A stretch of 64,000 bases of DNA from CAXMMR01 sp963692975 (GCA_963692975.2 CAXMMR010000029.1:124001-188000); one strand, 5' to 3'. Positions 35,223-46,682 are shown, counted from the stretch's first letter. A program made the numbers and translations. Notes: a model not told the origin generated them from the sequence alone.

Positions 35223-36419
35223 TCAGTTGTTGGTCACCTCGATGACGATCGGGTGTCCGGCCAGCGTCATCGGCATCACCGTCTGGTTGTAGGCGACTTG
35301 CGTCGGGTGGGGGCTCCAGAGCGGGTCATAGACGGTCACCTTCTGCGCCCCGTTGTCGAACGAAATCCTCCAGGGCGAGATCGGCGCGGCGCTGAGAAGG
35401 CGGCTTTTTGCATTGTACAGCCCGTCATTCTCGCACCAGACGATGATGTCGAACACGCCGCTGGACTTCTCCAGCAGCAGGCTGTGCGAGTTCGCCGGCA
35501 GTCCGCTGAGGTTGAAGCCGAGTTGGTCGGTCGGCTGGCTGATGCTGCCCGCCGGGTCGGACAGAATTTTCGTCAGATTATGCATCGCCCGGCCGGCGAC
35601 CTTGATCGCCCCGTTGCTTTCGAACAATCCGTAATACGCCGAGAAGTTGGTGTCGCTGCTGCCGGCGTTGAAGTCGACCAGGTTGAACAGGTAGGTGCGC
35701 GTCACCCCGAGCAGCATGTCGTCAAACAGCGCGTCGAGGTCGTAGACCGCCTGCTGCTCCTGCGGCACGCCCTGCGTGGTCGCAACGGTCGACAGCCCGG
35801 TTTCGGTCAGGATCACCGGCTTGCTCGGCGCGATGGTCGTGACCCCCAGCGTCGGCTGGATAACCTGGAACGGCAGGATGGCCGGCTGCCCATAGGCGTG
35901 CACGCTCGCATAGTCGGTGGCGTTGAGCGGGCTGGTGTAGCCGGCCGGGGTCTGCCCCGGCGTGTTGGAAAAGCTCAGCACCGGCGTGTGGGTGCTCGAA
36001 TTGCTCAAGTTGGTGTCGTTCTGCACCATAGAGTAGAGAGTCTGCTGCAGCGCCTGGAACGCCGGCGCGCCGGCGAGGCCCTGATACGTGTCGGGGTCGT
36101 TCTGCACCTCGTTTGGCCCTTCAATGCTCTGCACGTAGGGCGCGTCGACGTCGATGTAGCTGAACATCGTGTTCAGCATCGCCTGGGTGATCGGCAGGTC
36201 CCAGGTGGTGGTGATCATGTCGAACTTGATGCCGGCGCTGCCGATTGCGGCATAGCTCTGCGCTGCTGTTTGGCTCGTCGGCGCCTCCACCCGGATTTGG
36301 TTGAGCCCGACATAGGCCAGCTTGGAGACGACGCTGTCTTCGGTGCTGGGATAGATGTTCACGTTGACACCTATCGAGGCAAGGAAGCTGGCGACGGCGA
36401 CGGCGGTGATCGTGCTCAT
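35223..36419 (-). CDS. Glycosidase-like TIM-barrel protein
   Basis: A 398-residue protein with the plan of clan GH-A glycosidases. IEGPNE puts the acid/base Glu at residue 104 after the Asn-preceding pattern, and PVILTETGLS puts a nucleophile Glu at 206. Other landmarks are LNQIRVEAPTS, DYASVHAYG and TYLFNLVDF. The last 100 residues form a beta-sandwich. No signal peptide precedes the barrel (it starts MSTITAVAVASFLASIGVNV), so cellular location is unclear. Substrate unknown; a surface or host polysaccharide is possible. Confidence 0.7.
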   Translation of the reverse strand: MSTITAVAVASFLASIGVNVNIYPSTEDSVVSKLAYVGLNQIRVEAPTSQTAAQSYAAIGSAGIKFDMITTTWDLPITQAMLNTMFSYIDVDAPYVQSIEGPNEVQNDPDTYQGLAGAPAFQALQQTLYSMVQNDTNLSNSSTHTPVLSFSNTPGQTPAGYTSPLNATDYASVHAYGQPAILPFQVIQPTLGVTTIAPSKPVILTETGLSTVATTQGVPQEQQAVYDLDALFDDMLLGVTRTYLFNLVDFNAGSSDTNFSAYYGLFESNGAIKVAGRAMHNLTKILSDPAGSISQPTDQLGFNLSGLPANSHSLLLEKSSGVFDIIVWCENDGLYNAKSRLLSAAPISPWRISFDNGAQKVTVYDPLWSPHPTQVAYNQTVMPMTLAGHPIVIEVTNN

Positions 36420-36838
36420 GCTACGAATGTCCTTCCCTCGCGAAGCTGTAGCTCGGCAGCAACTTGCTACCTAAAGCTGCAGCGTGCCGAGGAGTGATGC
36501 TATCTATGGTTGCATAGACATGCAAGCAAAAGCATCGTTGCGTCCAAAGCTGCTGACAGATGCGGTGGCATCTTTGTTGATGGCAACAATATTGTTGCGA
36601 GAGGCGATCCTACAGCATCATGTCGTTGCAGTAGATCGCAAGGAGATCCCCGGTTTGCTCGGGCAAAGCAGGTCAATGGATTGGCGGGAGGCGGTTAGGT
36701 TCACGATCATCACGGGTTCGTTAACCCAGCCGCCAAGGCCTGTCTAGACCGATGTTGGCAACTGCACGCGACAGATTGCAATTGTACTCGGTTGTCGGGG
36801 ACGAGTATTGGACGCCCGCCGCGGGCGTCCTGTGCCCG
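36420..36838. other. Intergenic, no gene supported
   Basis: About 420 bases, AT-richer than average (36480-36700). A plus-strand frame of 87 codons from 36484 has no ribosome binding site or recognisable sequence. The part near 36420 likely holds the promoter of the glycosidase-like gene. No module seen. Confidence 0.4.
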
Positions 36839-37249
36839 CTAGCGTCCTGCCCCGGCGAACGGATCCTCATCCGATGAGGCGCCGTCACCGGCCTGCCCGG
36901 CCCCCGAGCCGTCCGCTGGCGTGGCGTTGTCGACCGCATGCGGCAGCAGGTGTGCCAGCAGCGGCGCCACCATGCCGGCTGGAACGCCGTGCTGCTGCGC
37001 GAAGCTTTCGATCTGGTCGGGGGTGAAAATTTTGCCCACCTCGTCGGCCGAGATCGGCGAGTTACCGCCCGAGCCCATCCAGCTCTCCACCTTGGCGCCG
37101 AGCCCGGCCCGCTGGGCCATGCCCATCAGCCCCTGCACTCCGCCGACGCTGCTCATCGCCGATCCAAGCAGCCCGCTCGCCTGGCCCGTCGAGGCGCCGC
37201 CTGGCGCCGAGCCCATCAAGCTTTCCAATGTTCCCATCCAGCCGCTCAT
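36839..37249 (-). CDS. YidB/DUF937-family protein
   Basis: A 136-residue protein rich in Gly, Ser and Met (LMGSAPGG, LLGSAMSSVGG) followed by AGLGAKVESWMGSGGN and the EVGKIFTPDQIESFAQQHGV segment that is diagnostic of the YidB (DUF937) family. Role unknown. ATG 37249 follows GGGAGA at normal spacing. It lies 25 bases downstream of the protease gene on the same strand. Confidence 0.82.
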   Translation of the reverse strand: MSGWMGTLESLMGSAPGGASTGQASGLLGSAMSSVGGVQGLMGMAQRAGLGAKVESWMGSGGNSPISADEVGKIFTPDQIESFAQQHGVPAGMVAPLLAHLLPHAVDNATPADGSGAGQAGDGASSDEDPFAGAGR

Positions 37250-37274
37250 CACGTGATCTCCCTTGTTGTGGTCA

Positions 37275-37913
37275 CTAGGGCAGCAACGCGGCAAACCCCC
37301 CGGCGGTGTTCGACCGCGCCAAAACCTGCACACCGATGGCCCGCCAGGCGCCGTCGGCGCCCTGCACCAGCAGCGGCGCCCCGCTCGTGCCATGCGTCGC
37401 CTGGCAATCATGGCCAATCATCATGCGCCCCCGCCCGTCTTGGGCGACGCCGGTCAGACGGCAGTGCAGGTCGGCATCGATGCGCTGCGCCCGGTCCTGC
37501 CCGAACCCGCCGAGCATCGCCGGCGTGCCGGTGAGCGCCCTCCCGTCCGCCCGACCGACCGCCTCGCCGACGGGGGCGGCCAGCGCCAGCACGGCGACAT
37601 CCAACCCCGCCGTTCCGCCCTCATCAAGTGGATTGTAGCCCGCCGCCAGGCTGACCGTGCGGGCCACGGTCGCCGCCCGATAGGCGCCGTCGCGATAGCC
37701 GGCAAGCACATGCACCTCGCCCGGCCGGATAAACCGCCGCACGCGGCCGATCCACAGGCAGTGCGCGGCGGTCACCGCCACCGCCGGCGCAATCAGGAAG
37801 CCCGAGCACTTCACTCCAAGCTCGGTCTGCACCTTCAGCACCGATCGCCAGGGTGCTGCCGCCTCATCCACCCCGACCCTGCCATCCGCCCCGCCAAGCC
37901 CGGGCAGCAGCAA
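37275..37913 (-). CDS. Secreted trypsin-like serine protease
   Basis: A chymotrypsin-fold protease. VTAAHC carries the His, GLDVAVLAL the Asp and GTSGAP the nucleophile Ser, so the triad is complete. The fixed coordinate uses TTG 37913, which cuts the leader. Reading back, RRVLLAALLLPGLGGADG would be a full signal peptide starting at CTG 37937, which overlaps the fusA stop by two bases. I therefore suspect a non-standard start coupled to fusA. Substrate unknown. Confidence 0.75.
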   Translation of the reverse strand: MLLPGLGGADGRVGVDEAAAPWRSVLKVQTELGVKCSGFLIAPAVAVTAAHCLWIGRVRRFIRPGEVHVLAGYRDGAYRAATVARTVSLAAGYNPLDEGGTAGLDVAVLALAAPVGEAVGRADGRALTGTPAMLGGFGQDRAQRIDADLHCRLTGVAQDGRGRMMIGHDCQATHGTSGAPLLVQGADGAWRAIGVQVLARSNTAGGFAALLP

Positions 37914-37933
37914 GGCCGCGAGCAGGACCCGCC

Positions 37934-40093
37934 TCAGTGCGACTTGGCCATGATCTCATCGGCGACGTTGCGCGGCACCGGGTCGTAGTGGTGGAACTGC
38001 ATGGTGAACGACGCCCGCCCCTTGGTCATCGATCGCAGGTGCGAGATGTAGCCGAACATCTCCTTCAGCGGCACCTGCGCCCGCACCGTCACCGTCGAGC
38101 CCGCGCTCTCCTGGCTCTGGATCGTCCCCCGCCGCCGGTTCAGGTCGCCCACCACGTCGCCGACATGGTCCTGTGGCGTCGTGCACTCCACGTCCATGAT
38201 CGGCTCGAGGATTTGCGGCCCGGCCAGCTTCATGCCCTCGCGGAAGCATGCCTTGGACGCGATCTCGAACGCCAGTGCCGAGCTGTCGACGTCGTGATAC
38301 TTGCCGTCGATCAGGGTGTACTTGAAGTCGACCGTCGGAAATCCGGCCAGCACCCCCGTCTCCGCCTGCACGCGAATACCCTTCTCGACCGCCGGAACGT
38401 ACTCCTTCGGCACCGTTCCGCCGACGACCTTGTTCTCGAACAGCACGCCCTCGTTGCGCTCGCGCGGCTCGAACACGATCTTCACCTCGGCATACTGGCC
38501 CGACCCGCCCGACTGCTTCTTATGGGTGTAGGTCTGCGTGTGCGACTTGCTGATCGTCTCGCGATACGCCACCTGCGGCGCGCCGATATTCGCCTCGACG
38601 TTATACTCGCGCCGCAGCCGGTCGATGATGATCTCCAGATGCAGCTCGCCCATCCCAGACAGGATGGTCTGGCCGGTCTCCTGATCGGTCTTCAGCCGCA
38701 GCGACGGGTCCTCGCCGGCCAGCTTCTGCAGGCCGAGCGTCATCTTCTCCACACTGTCCTTCGTCCGCGGCTCCACCGAGATGTCGATCACCGGCACCGG
38801 GAACGCCATCCGCTCCAGCACCACCGGGTCCTCGGCCGCCGCCAGCGTGTCGCCGGTCCCGGTGTCCTTCAGCCCGACGAAGGCTGCGATGTCGCCGGCC
38901 GATACCTCCTTGATCTCCGCCCGCTTGTCGGCATGCATCTGGAACATCCGGCCGATCCGCTCGCGATGGTCCTTGGTCGTGTTCTGCACCGTGTCACCCG
39001 ACTTCAACGTGCCGGAGTAGACGCGAACAAAGGTCAGCGTGCCGTATTTGTCGTTAATGATCTTGAACGCGAGCCCGGCGAACGGCGCCTTCGGATTGGC
39101 CGGGATCACCCGCCGCTCGAGCCCCTCCTCGTCGCCCTCCTCCTCGGCCACCTTGATGCCCGGCACGTCGATCGGGCTCGGCAGGTAGTCGAGCACCGCG
39201 TCGAGCAGCGGCTGCACGCCCTTGTTCTTGAACGCGGTGCCGCACAGCACCGGCCGGAACGTTCCCGCGATCGCACCTAGCTTGATGCACTTCTTCAGCG
39301 TCTCAACGCCGACGTCGCCGGTCTCGAAATACTCCTCCATCGCCGCGTCATCCATCGACAGCGCGGTGTCGAGCAGCACCTGGCGATGCTCGCGCGCCTT
39401 CTCGAGCAGATCGGCCGGGATCTCCTCGTCGTGGAACTTCGCCCCGAGCTCGCCGCCCTCCCAGATGATCGCCTTCATCGTGACGAGGTCAACGACGCCG
39501 AGGAAGTTCTCCTCGATGCCGATCGGCAGCTGCAGCGGCAGCGCGACGATGTCGAGCTTCTCCTTCAGCGTGTCGAACGCCCGGTAGAAATCCGCCCCCG
39601 TGCGATCCAGCTTGTTGATGAAGATGATGCGCGGCACGTTGTAACGATCCGCCAGCCGCCAGTTCGTCTCCGACTGCGGCTGCACGCCGGCCACGCCCTC
39701 GATGATGAAGATCGCCCCGTCCAGCACCCGCAGCGAGCGGTTGACCTCGATGTTGAAGTCGATATGGCCCGGCGTGTCGATGATGTTGATGCGGTGATCC
39801 TTCCACTCGCACGTCACCGCCGCGGAAGTGATCGTGATGCCGCGCTCACGCTCCTGCTCCATGTAGTCGGTCGTGGTGTTGCCGTCATGCACCTCGCCGA
39901 TCCGGTGGCTCTGCCCGGTATAGAACAGGATGCGCTCGGTCGTCGTCGTCTTGCCGGCGTCGATATGCGCCGTGATGCCGATATTGCGCAGCTTGCCCAG
40001 CGCCTGAAGCGCCGCCGACGGCAGCCCTGCCGCAACTGACGGCGAAGCACCGGGCGCCGCGGTGGCGGGAGCTTGGATCTGGCTTGCGGACAC
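37934..40093 (-). CDS. fusA: Elongation factor G
   Basis: A translational GTPase for ribosome translocation, 719 residues. P-loop AHIDAGKT (42-49), switch region RERGITI, DTPGHIDF, NKLD, and the C-terminal domains through MTKGRASFTMQFHHYDPVP. Compared with ordinary EF-G it has about 30 extra N-terminal residues rich in Ala/Pro/Ser (SASQIQAPATAAPGA). It stands outside an rpsL-rpsG-fusA-tuf cluster, next to a secreted protease gene. Whether the genome has another copy cannot be told. Confidence 0.95.
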   Translation of the reverse strand: MSASQIQAPATAAPGASPSVAAGLPSAALQALGKLRNIGITAHIDAGKTTTTERILFYTGQSHRIGEVHDGNTTTDYMEQERERGITITSAAVTCEWKDHRINIIDTPGHIDFNIEVNRSLRVLDGAIFIIEGVAGVQPQSETNWRLADRYNVPRIIFINKLDRTGADFYRAFDTLKEKLDIVALPLQLPIGIEENFLGVVDLVTMKAIIWEGGELGAKFHDEEIPADLLEKAREHRQVLLDTALSMDDAAMEEYFETGDVGVETLKKCIKLGAIAGTFRPVLCGTAFKNKGVQPLLDAVLDYLPSPIDVPGIKVAEEEGDEEGLERRVIPANPKAPFAGLAFKIINDKYGTLTFVRVYSGTLKSGDTVQNTTKDHRERIGRMFQMHADKRAEIKEVSAGDIAAFVGLKDTGTGDTLAAAEDPVVLERMAFPVPVIDISVEPRTKDSVEKMTLGLQKLAGEDPSLRLKTDQETGQTILSGMGELHLEIIIDRLRREYNVEANIGAPQVAYRETISKSHTQTYTHKKQSGGSGQYAEVKIVFEPRERNEGVLFENKVVGGTVPKEYVPAVEKGIRVQAETGVLAGFPTVDFKYTLIDGKYHDVDSSALAFEIASKACFREGMKLAGPQILEPIMDVECTTPQDHVGDVVGDLNRRRGTIQSQESAGSTVTVRAQVPLKEMFGYISHLRSMTKGRASFTMQFHHYDPVPRNVADEIMAKSH

Positions 40094-40304
40094 TGGTCAT
40101 CCTCCATGCGGGAGCGGCGCGACGAGGCACAGTGCCCCCGCGCCGCTCGCCACGCCGGTTCAGTCACGGGCGCGACGCCGACGCAGCCCGACGCCGCGTC
40201 CGCGGCGTCGCCGCCACAGCCGTCAAATGCCTCCTGGTGGGTGATTTTGCAAGTTGCGTCCGGACGCGCCAAGCTCGGCGCGAAGAGGCCGGAAAGGCGC
40301 GTCG

Positions 40305-40709
40305 ATGCTGCTGATGAACCTGGTCGAGCTGCGGCTGCTTGGCGTCGCGGGCCTCGTCGGCATCGTCCAGCTCTTCTGGGGCGCCGTCTCGGCGCAGCAG
40401 CAGCGTGCGTCCAACCGATCAGCCGGCGCCCAGGACCAGCCCAAACCCCTCGAAGGCGCCCCCGCCCGGCTACAGCGCGCCTTCGCCAATTACGGCGAAA
40501 CCTTCGCAATCTTCGCGTCCAGCCTGCTCGGCGCCCTGCTGCTGCACGGGCCCACCTGGATGACGCTGACCGGCGCCTGGCTCTACGTCCTGGCCCGCAT
40601 CGCCTACGTGCCGCTCTACGCCGCCGACCTGCAAAAGCTCCGCTCGCCGGTTTGGATGGTGTCCATCCTCGGCATCCTGCTCGAAATACTCTCCGTGCTG
40701 TTCCAGTAG
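40305..40709 (+). CDS. MAPEG-family membrane protein
   Basis: A 134-residue protein with four hydrophobic segments: ELRLLGVAGLVGIVQLFWGA, the loop with ARLQRAFANYGETFAIF, LLGALLLHGPTWMTL, LYVLARIAYVPLYAADL and a last segment ILGILLEILSVLFQ. RAxxNxxE-type loops and ARIAYVPLY are MAPEG family marks. Human relatives use glutathione on lipophilic substrates; bacterial roles are mostly unknown. Its stop codon is immediately followed by the ATG of the epimerase gene. Confidence 0.82.
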   Translation: MLLMNLVELRLLGVAGLVGIVQLFWGAVSAQQQRASNRSAGAQDQPKPLEGAPARLQRAFANYGETFAIFASSLLGALLLHGPTWMTLTGAWLYVLARIAYVPLYAADLQKLRSPVWMVSILGILLEILSVLFQ

Positions 40710-41594
40710 ATGGCGGAAACCTGCCAGCTCGCCCTCGCCGGCGGCCTGTCTGCCATCGTCGCCGCCAACGGCGCCGAGCTGCTCTCGATCACCGCGCCCT
40801 CGGGCCGGGAGCTGCTCTGGCAAGCCGGCCCCGAATGGCGGCGTCACGCCCCCGTGCTGTTCCCCGTCGTCGGCCGCCTCGCCGGCGACACCCTGCGTCA
40901 CGCCGGACGCAGCTATCCGATGAGCCAGCACGGCTTCGCTCGCGACCGCCGCTTCGAGTGGGTGTCGCGCACCGCCAACGCCTGCACCCTCGCCCTGGTC
41001 GACGACGAGGACACCCGGCTGCACTACCCGTTCAGCTTCCGCCTCGAAATCGCCTACTCCCTGGAGGCGAGCGGCCTTGCCGTCGACTACACGCTGAGCA
41101 ACCCGGCTGAGACGGTGCTGCCGGCCGCGATCGGCGCCCACCCCGCCTTCGCCTGGCCGGTGCCGGGCGCGCCCGCCGCGGCGCCGCACGACATCGTCTT
41201 CGACGAGCCGGAGGACGGCGCGGTGCACCGCCTGCAAGCCGGCCTGCTCGGCCCCGCCGTCGCCAGCCCGATTGAGGGCAGCGACCTGCGGCTCGACCGC
41301 GCCCTGTTCGCCGACGACGCGCTCATCCTGCTCGCACCGCGCAGCCGCGGCCTGCTCTACGGCCCCGCCGGAAGCCCGGCCCTGCGCCTCACCTGGCATG
41401 GCCTGCCGCAATTCGGCCTCTGGTCGAAGCCCTCCGGCGCGCCATTCCTCTGCCTTGAGCCGTGGCACGGCTATGCGGACCCGGTCGGCTTCACCGGCGC
41501 CTTCGTCGACAAGCCGGGCCTGCGGCTGCTGGCGCCCGGATCAAACTGGCGAACCGGCTGGCGCGTCGACGTCCTGCCGACGCCAGCTCCCTGA
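40710..41594 (+). CDS. Aldose 1-epimerase family protein (LacX/YeaD-like)
   Basis: A 294-residue galactose-mutarotase-like protein. GAELLSI, a PVLFPVVGRL strand, the conserved QHGFARDR with the catalytic His, and IGAHPAFAWP are present. It interconverts anomers of a sugar or sugar phosphate. ATG directly follows the stop of the MAPEG gene, so the two are one operon. Confidence 0.85.
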   Translation: MAETCQLALAGGLSAIVAANGAELLSITAPSGRELLWQAGPEWRRHAPVLFPVVGRLAGDTLRHAGRSYPMSQHGFARDRRFEWVSRTANACTLALVDDEDTRLHYPFSFRLEIAYSLEASGLAVDYTLSNPAETVLPAAIGAHPAFAWPVPGAPAAAPHDIVFDEPEDGAVHRLQAGLLGPAVASPIEGSDLRLDRALFADDALILLAPRSRGLLYGPAGSPALRLTWHGLPQFGLWSKPSGAPFLCLEPWHGYADPVGFTGAFVDKPGLRLLAPGSNWRTGWRVDVLPTPAP

Positions 41595-41690
41595 CCGCGC
41601 GATCCCGAACCGACGCGATGTCATCGTTGCGTCACGACATCCCGCCGAAGCCGCCGCTAGTGTCCCGCGCGCCAACGTTGGGACATCAAA

Positions 41691-43304
41691 ATGACCTCGC
41701 TTCGCCACATGCTGCATGCCTCCGTCGCCGCCGCCTCGCTGCTGGCAAGCCACGCACTCGCCGCCTCGCCGGCAGTCACGCCAACCTACAAACACGTGCT
41801 GCTGATCAGCGTTGACGGGCTGCACGCCATCGACCTGACGAACTACGTCCGGAACAATCCCGCCAGCACCTTCGCCAAGCTGGCAGCGCACGGCATCGTC
41901 TACCCGAACACCTTCACCACCGCGCCGTCGGACAGCTATCCCGGCATGCTGGCGCAAGTCACCGGCGCCTCGCCGAAGACGGCCGGGTTGTTCTATGACG
42001 ACAGCTACGACCGCGAGGAGTATCCGTCGAAAAACTCGTATGCGAGCCAGGGGCTGGGGGATCCAGGCTGCACCGGCAAGCCGGGCACGGAGGTCACAAA
42101 CTTCGAGGAGCTCGACCGCGGCTACAATTTCACAACCACCATCGTCAACAATATCACCGGCGGCGGCACGCTCGATCGCGTCGACACCCAGCTCGACCCG
42201 GACAACATGCAGCGCAAGATCGTCGGCGGAAAATGCGTGCCGGTCTATCCCCACAGCTACGTCCGCGCGAACACGATCTTTGAGATCGCCCGCGCCGCCG
42301 GGCTCTACACCGCCTGGTCCGACAAGCATCCAGCCTACGAGGACCTGAACGGGCCGTCCGGCACCGGGCTCGTCGAGCTGTTCACGCCGGAGATCAACTC
42401 GCAGGACACGCTGGATGCCGGTGCAAAGACCGGTGACGACTACACGACCAGCTACAAGGGCGTGCGCACCTATGACAGCATCAAGGTGCGCGCGGTGCTG
42501 AATTGGATCGACGGCTACAATGCGACGGGGGCGAAGAAGCTCGCAGCACCACCGGCGATCTTCGGGATGAACTTCCAGGCGGTCAGCGTCGGTCAGAAAC
42601 TGGCGAAAGCGGGCGACGCCGACATCGAGGCGCCGACGCTGACCGGCGGCTACCTCGACAGTAACGCGACACCCGGAACGGCGCTGACGGTGCAGCTCGC
42701 CTTCGTCGACGCCGCGCTTGGCAAGTTCCGCGACGAGCTCGCGCGCCAGGGTCTGGCCTCCACCACGCTCATCATCGTCAGCGCCAAGCACGGGCAGTCA
42801 CCGATTGACGTGCGCGACCGGGTGGCGATCAGCGACGCGCCCTTCATGGCTACGCCAGGCTACGGGACGCACGGCTTCGAGATCTGCGACGACGAGGGGC
42901 TGGTCTGGCTTGAGCCGGATCTGCAGAAGCAGGACTACGCCGGCGCCAAGGCCTACCTGCTGGCGCATGCCGCCGAGCTGCACATCGCGCAGTTGCTCGA
43001 CCGCACGTCGCTGACGCCGCTCTACGGCGACCCGTTCGGCAACACCCGGGTGCCGGACTTCATCGCAGTGACCGATCACGGCGTGATCTGCACCGGCGGC
43101 AGCAAGCTTGCGGAGCACGGCGGCTTCTCTGATGACGACCGCAACGTGGCGCTGCTGCTGTCCTCGCCGGCGATCAAGCCGGAAGTCGTCGAGGGCCTGA
43201 CCACGACGACGCAGATCGCGCCGACGATCCTGCACGCGCTGGCGCTCGACCCGGGCCAGCTCGACGGCGTACGCCTGGAGGGCACCAAGGTGCTAAGCCA
43301 CTAG
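41691..43304 (+). CDS. Exported type I phosphodiesterase / nucleotide pyrophosphatase-like protein
   Basis: A 537-residue alkaline-phosphatase superfamily enzyme with a signal peptide (HASVAAASLLASHALA). SVDGLH supplies metal ligand Asp42; PSDSYPGM holds the nucleophile Ser (80 or 82). AKHGQSP and EHGGFSDDDRNV give the later metal ligands. It should split phosphodiester or pyrophosphate bonds in the periplasm; substrate unknown. Followed at once by a degenerate B module. Confidence 0.85.
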   Translation: MTSLRHMLHASVAAASLLASHALAASPAVTPTYKHVLLISVDGLHAIDLTNYVRNNPASTFAKLAAHGIVYPNTFTTAPSDSYPGMLAQVTGASPKTAGLFYDDSYDREEYPSKNSYASQGLGDPGCTGKPGTEVTNFEELDRGYNFTTTIVNNITGGGTLDRVDTQLDPDNMQRKIVGGKCVPVYPHSYVRANTIFEIARAAGLYTAWSDKHPAYEDLNGPSGTGLVELFTPEINSQDTLDAGAKTGDDYTTSYKGVRTYDSIKVRAVLNWIDGYNATGAKKLAAPPAIFGMNFQAVSVGQKLAKAGDADIEAPTLTGGYLDSNATPGTALTVQLAFVDAALGKFRDELARQGLASTTLIIVSAKHGQSPIDVRDRVAISDAPFMATPGYGTHGFEICDDEGLVWLEPDLQKQDYAGAKAYLLAHAAELHIAQLLDRTSLTPLYGDPFGNTRVPDFIAVTDHGVICTGGSKLAEHGGFSDDDRNVALLLSSPAIKPEVVEGLTTTTQIAPTILHALALDPGQLDGVRLEGTKVLSH

Positions 43305-43306
43305 CA

Positions 43307-43376
43307 CAGCAAGGCCAGGGCTCCGTCACGCGCCAGCGTGCACTCGCACGATTGGGCCTGCGGCCCCAGACCCCCA
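43307..43376 (-). repeat. Degenerate B-type module, left side
   Basis: Outer edge AGCAAGG and CCAGGGCTCC, then a GTCACGCGCCAGCGTGCAC hairpin, then GGGCC...GGCCC and AGACCCCCA. The second hairpin is recognisable and the first is rearranged. Paired with a C module only a few bases away. Confidence 0.65.
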
Positions 43377-43385
43377 CCTCTTAAA

Positions 43386-43450
43386 GAATGGATTTTAAAG
43401 GCTCCGCCTTTAATGGGGTCCAGGGGCAAAGCCCCTGGCCTTCCCTTTCC
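43386..43450 (+). repeat. C-type double-hairpin module, right side
   Basis: GAATGGATTT, hairpin TTAAAGGC / GCCTTTAA, hairpin CCAGGGGC / GCCCCTGG, outer edge CCTTCCCTT. Compensated variants of the copy at 10263. It lies upstream of purQ. Confidence 0.85.
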
Positions 43451-43476
43451 CGGCCGCCTGTTGCAAGAAATCGGCC

Positions 43477-44184
43477 GTGAACAGCGCCATCATCATCTTT
43501 CCCGGCACCAACCGCGAGCGCGACATGGCGGTCGCGCTGACACGCGGCACCGGCCAGCCGCCGGCGATGCTGTGGCACCGCGAGACCACCCTGCCCGACG
43601 GCCTCGACCTGGTCGTGCTGCCCGGCGGCTTCAGCCATGGCGACTACCTGCGCACCGGCGCCATGGCCGCCCGCTCGCCCATCATGCCCGCCGTCGCCGC
43701 CCACGCCGCCCGCGGCGGCTACGTGCTCGGCGTCTGCAACGGCTTCCAGATCCTCACCGAGGCCGGCCTGCTCCCAGGCGCCCTGCTGCGCAACGCCGGG
43801 CTGCGCTTCATCTCGCGCGACTGCACCCTGCGCTGCGAGCGCACCGACACCGCCTTCACCCACGGCTGGGCTCAAGGCGCCACCTTCAAGGCCCCGATGG
43901 CCCATGGCGACGGCAACTACTTCGCCGACGATGACACGATCGCCCGCCTTGAAGACAACCGGCAGGTCGCCTTCCGCTACGTCGGCGCCAACCTCAACGG
44001 CAGCCGCAACGCCATCGCCGGCGTGCTGAGCGACAACCTCCGCGTGCTCGGCCTGATGCCGCATCCGGAGAACATCGTGGACGCCGTCACTGGCGGTAGT
44101 GAGGGACTGCCCTTGTTTGTCGGTTTAGGAAGCAAGGAAGAGTTCTTTTTTGAAAAAAAGAACCAAAAAACTTTTGTCAGCTAA
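43477..44184 (+). CDS. purQ: Phosphoribosylformylglycinamidine synthase subunit PurQ
   Basis: Glutaminase subunit for purine synthesis. A class I amidotransferase with nucleophile Cys87 (GVCNGF) and His196/Glu198 (PHPEN). It hands ammonia to PurL, encoded next. The GTG at 43477 is the start. The normal C-terminus would end near residue 217; the last ~18 residues (GSKEEFFFEKKNQKTFVS) are read straight out of the A-type repeat module at 44129. purS is not upstream here, where two repeat modules lie instead. Confidence 0.93.
   Translation: MNSAIIIFPGTNRERDMAVALTRGTGQPPAMLWHRETTLPDGLDLVVLPGGFSHGDYLRTGAMAARSPIMPAVAAHAARGGYVLGVCNGFQILTEAGLLPGALLRNAGLRFISRDCTLRCERTDTAFTHGWAQGATFKAPMAHGDGNYFADDDTIARLEDNRQVAFRYVGANLNGSRNAIAGVLSDNLRVLGLMPHPENIVDAVTGGSEGLPLFVGLGSKEEFFFEKKNQKTFVS
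44129..44176 (+). repeat. A-type hairpin module, left side, inside the purQ frame
   Basis: Outer edge GAAGCAAGGAAGAG, hairpin GTTCTTTTTT / AAAAAAAGAAC, then AAAAAACTTTT. It is translated as the PurQ tail before a stop at 44182. Confidence 0.85.
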
Positions 44185-44201
44185 GATGAAGCCTAAACGA
44201 A

Positions 44202-44246
44202 TAAAAGTTTTTTGCTTCTTTTTTTCAAAAAAGAAGGCCTTCCTTC
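44202..44246 (-). repeat. A-type hairpin module, right side
   Basis: Inverted partner: AAAAGTTTTTTG, CTTCTTTTTTT / AAAAAAGAAG, outer edge GCCTTCCTTC ending at the purL start codon. The CTTCC tail leaves no normal ribosome binding site. Confidence 0.85.
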
Positions 44247-46418
<2,172 letters not shown>

Positions 46419-46421
46419 CCG

Positions 46422-46682
46422 ATGCCGATGGCGGCGAGCGAGATCGAGGCGCTGATCCGTGCCGGCTTTCCTGATGCCCTCGTCAGCGTCGAGGACCTGG
46501 TCGGCGATGGCGACCACTACGCCGCAACCGTCGTCAGCGAGCAGTTCCGCGGCCGCTCGCGCGTACAGCAGCATCAGCTCGTCTACGCCGCCCTGGGCGG
46601 TCGCATGGGCGGCGCCCTGCACGCGTTAGCCCTGCAGACCTCAGCCCCAATCGTCCCCACGCAACAGGAGATCACGCCATGA
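46422..46682 (+). CDS. BolA-family protein
   Basis: An 86-residue BolA domain (IEALIRAGFPDALVSVEDL, GDHYAATVVSEQF, HQLVYAALGGRM). BolA proteins bind monothiol glutaredoxins and share an Fe-S cluster; the glutaredoxin gene overlaps this one by four bases (ATGA). Conserved order purL-bolA-grxD is typical of alphaproteobacteria. Confidence 0.93.
   Translation: MPMAASEIEALIRAGFPDALVSVEDLVGDGDHYAATVVSEQFRGRSRVQQHQLVYAALGGRMGGALHALALQTSAPIVPTQQEITP

Noticed and set aside
43307..43476. Purine riboswitch upstream of purQ
   Set aside because: The hairpins there are copies of the dispersed B and C modules found at many unrelated genes; no aptamer pattern was seen.
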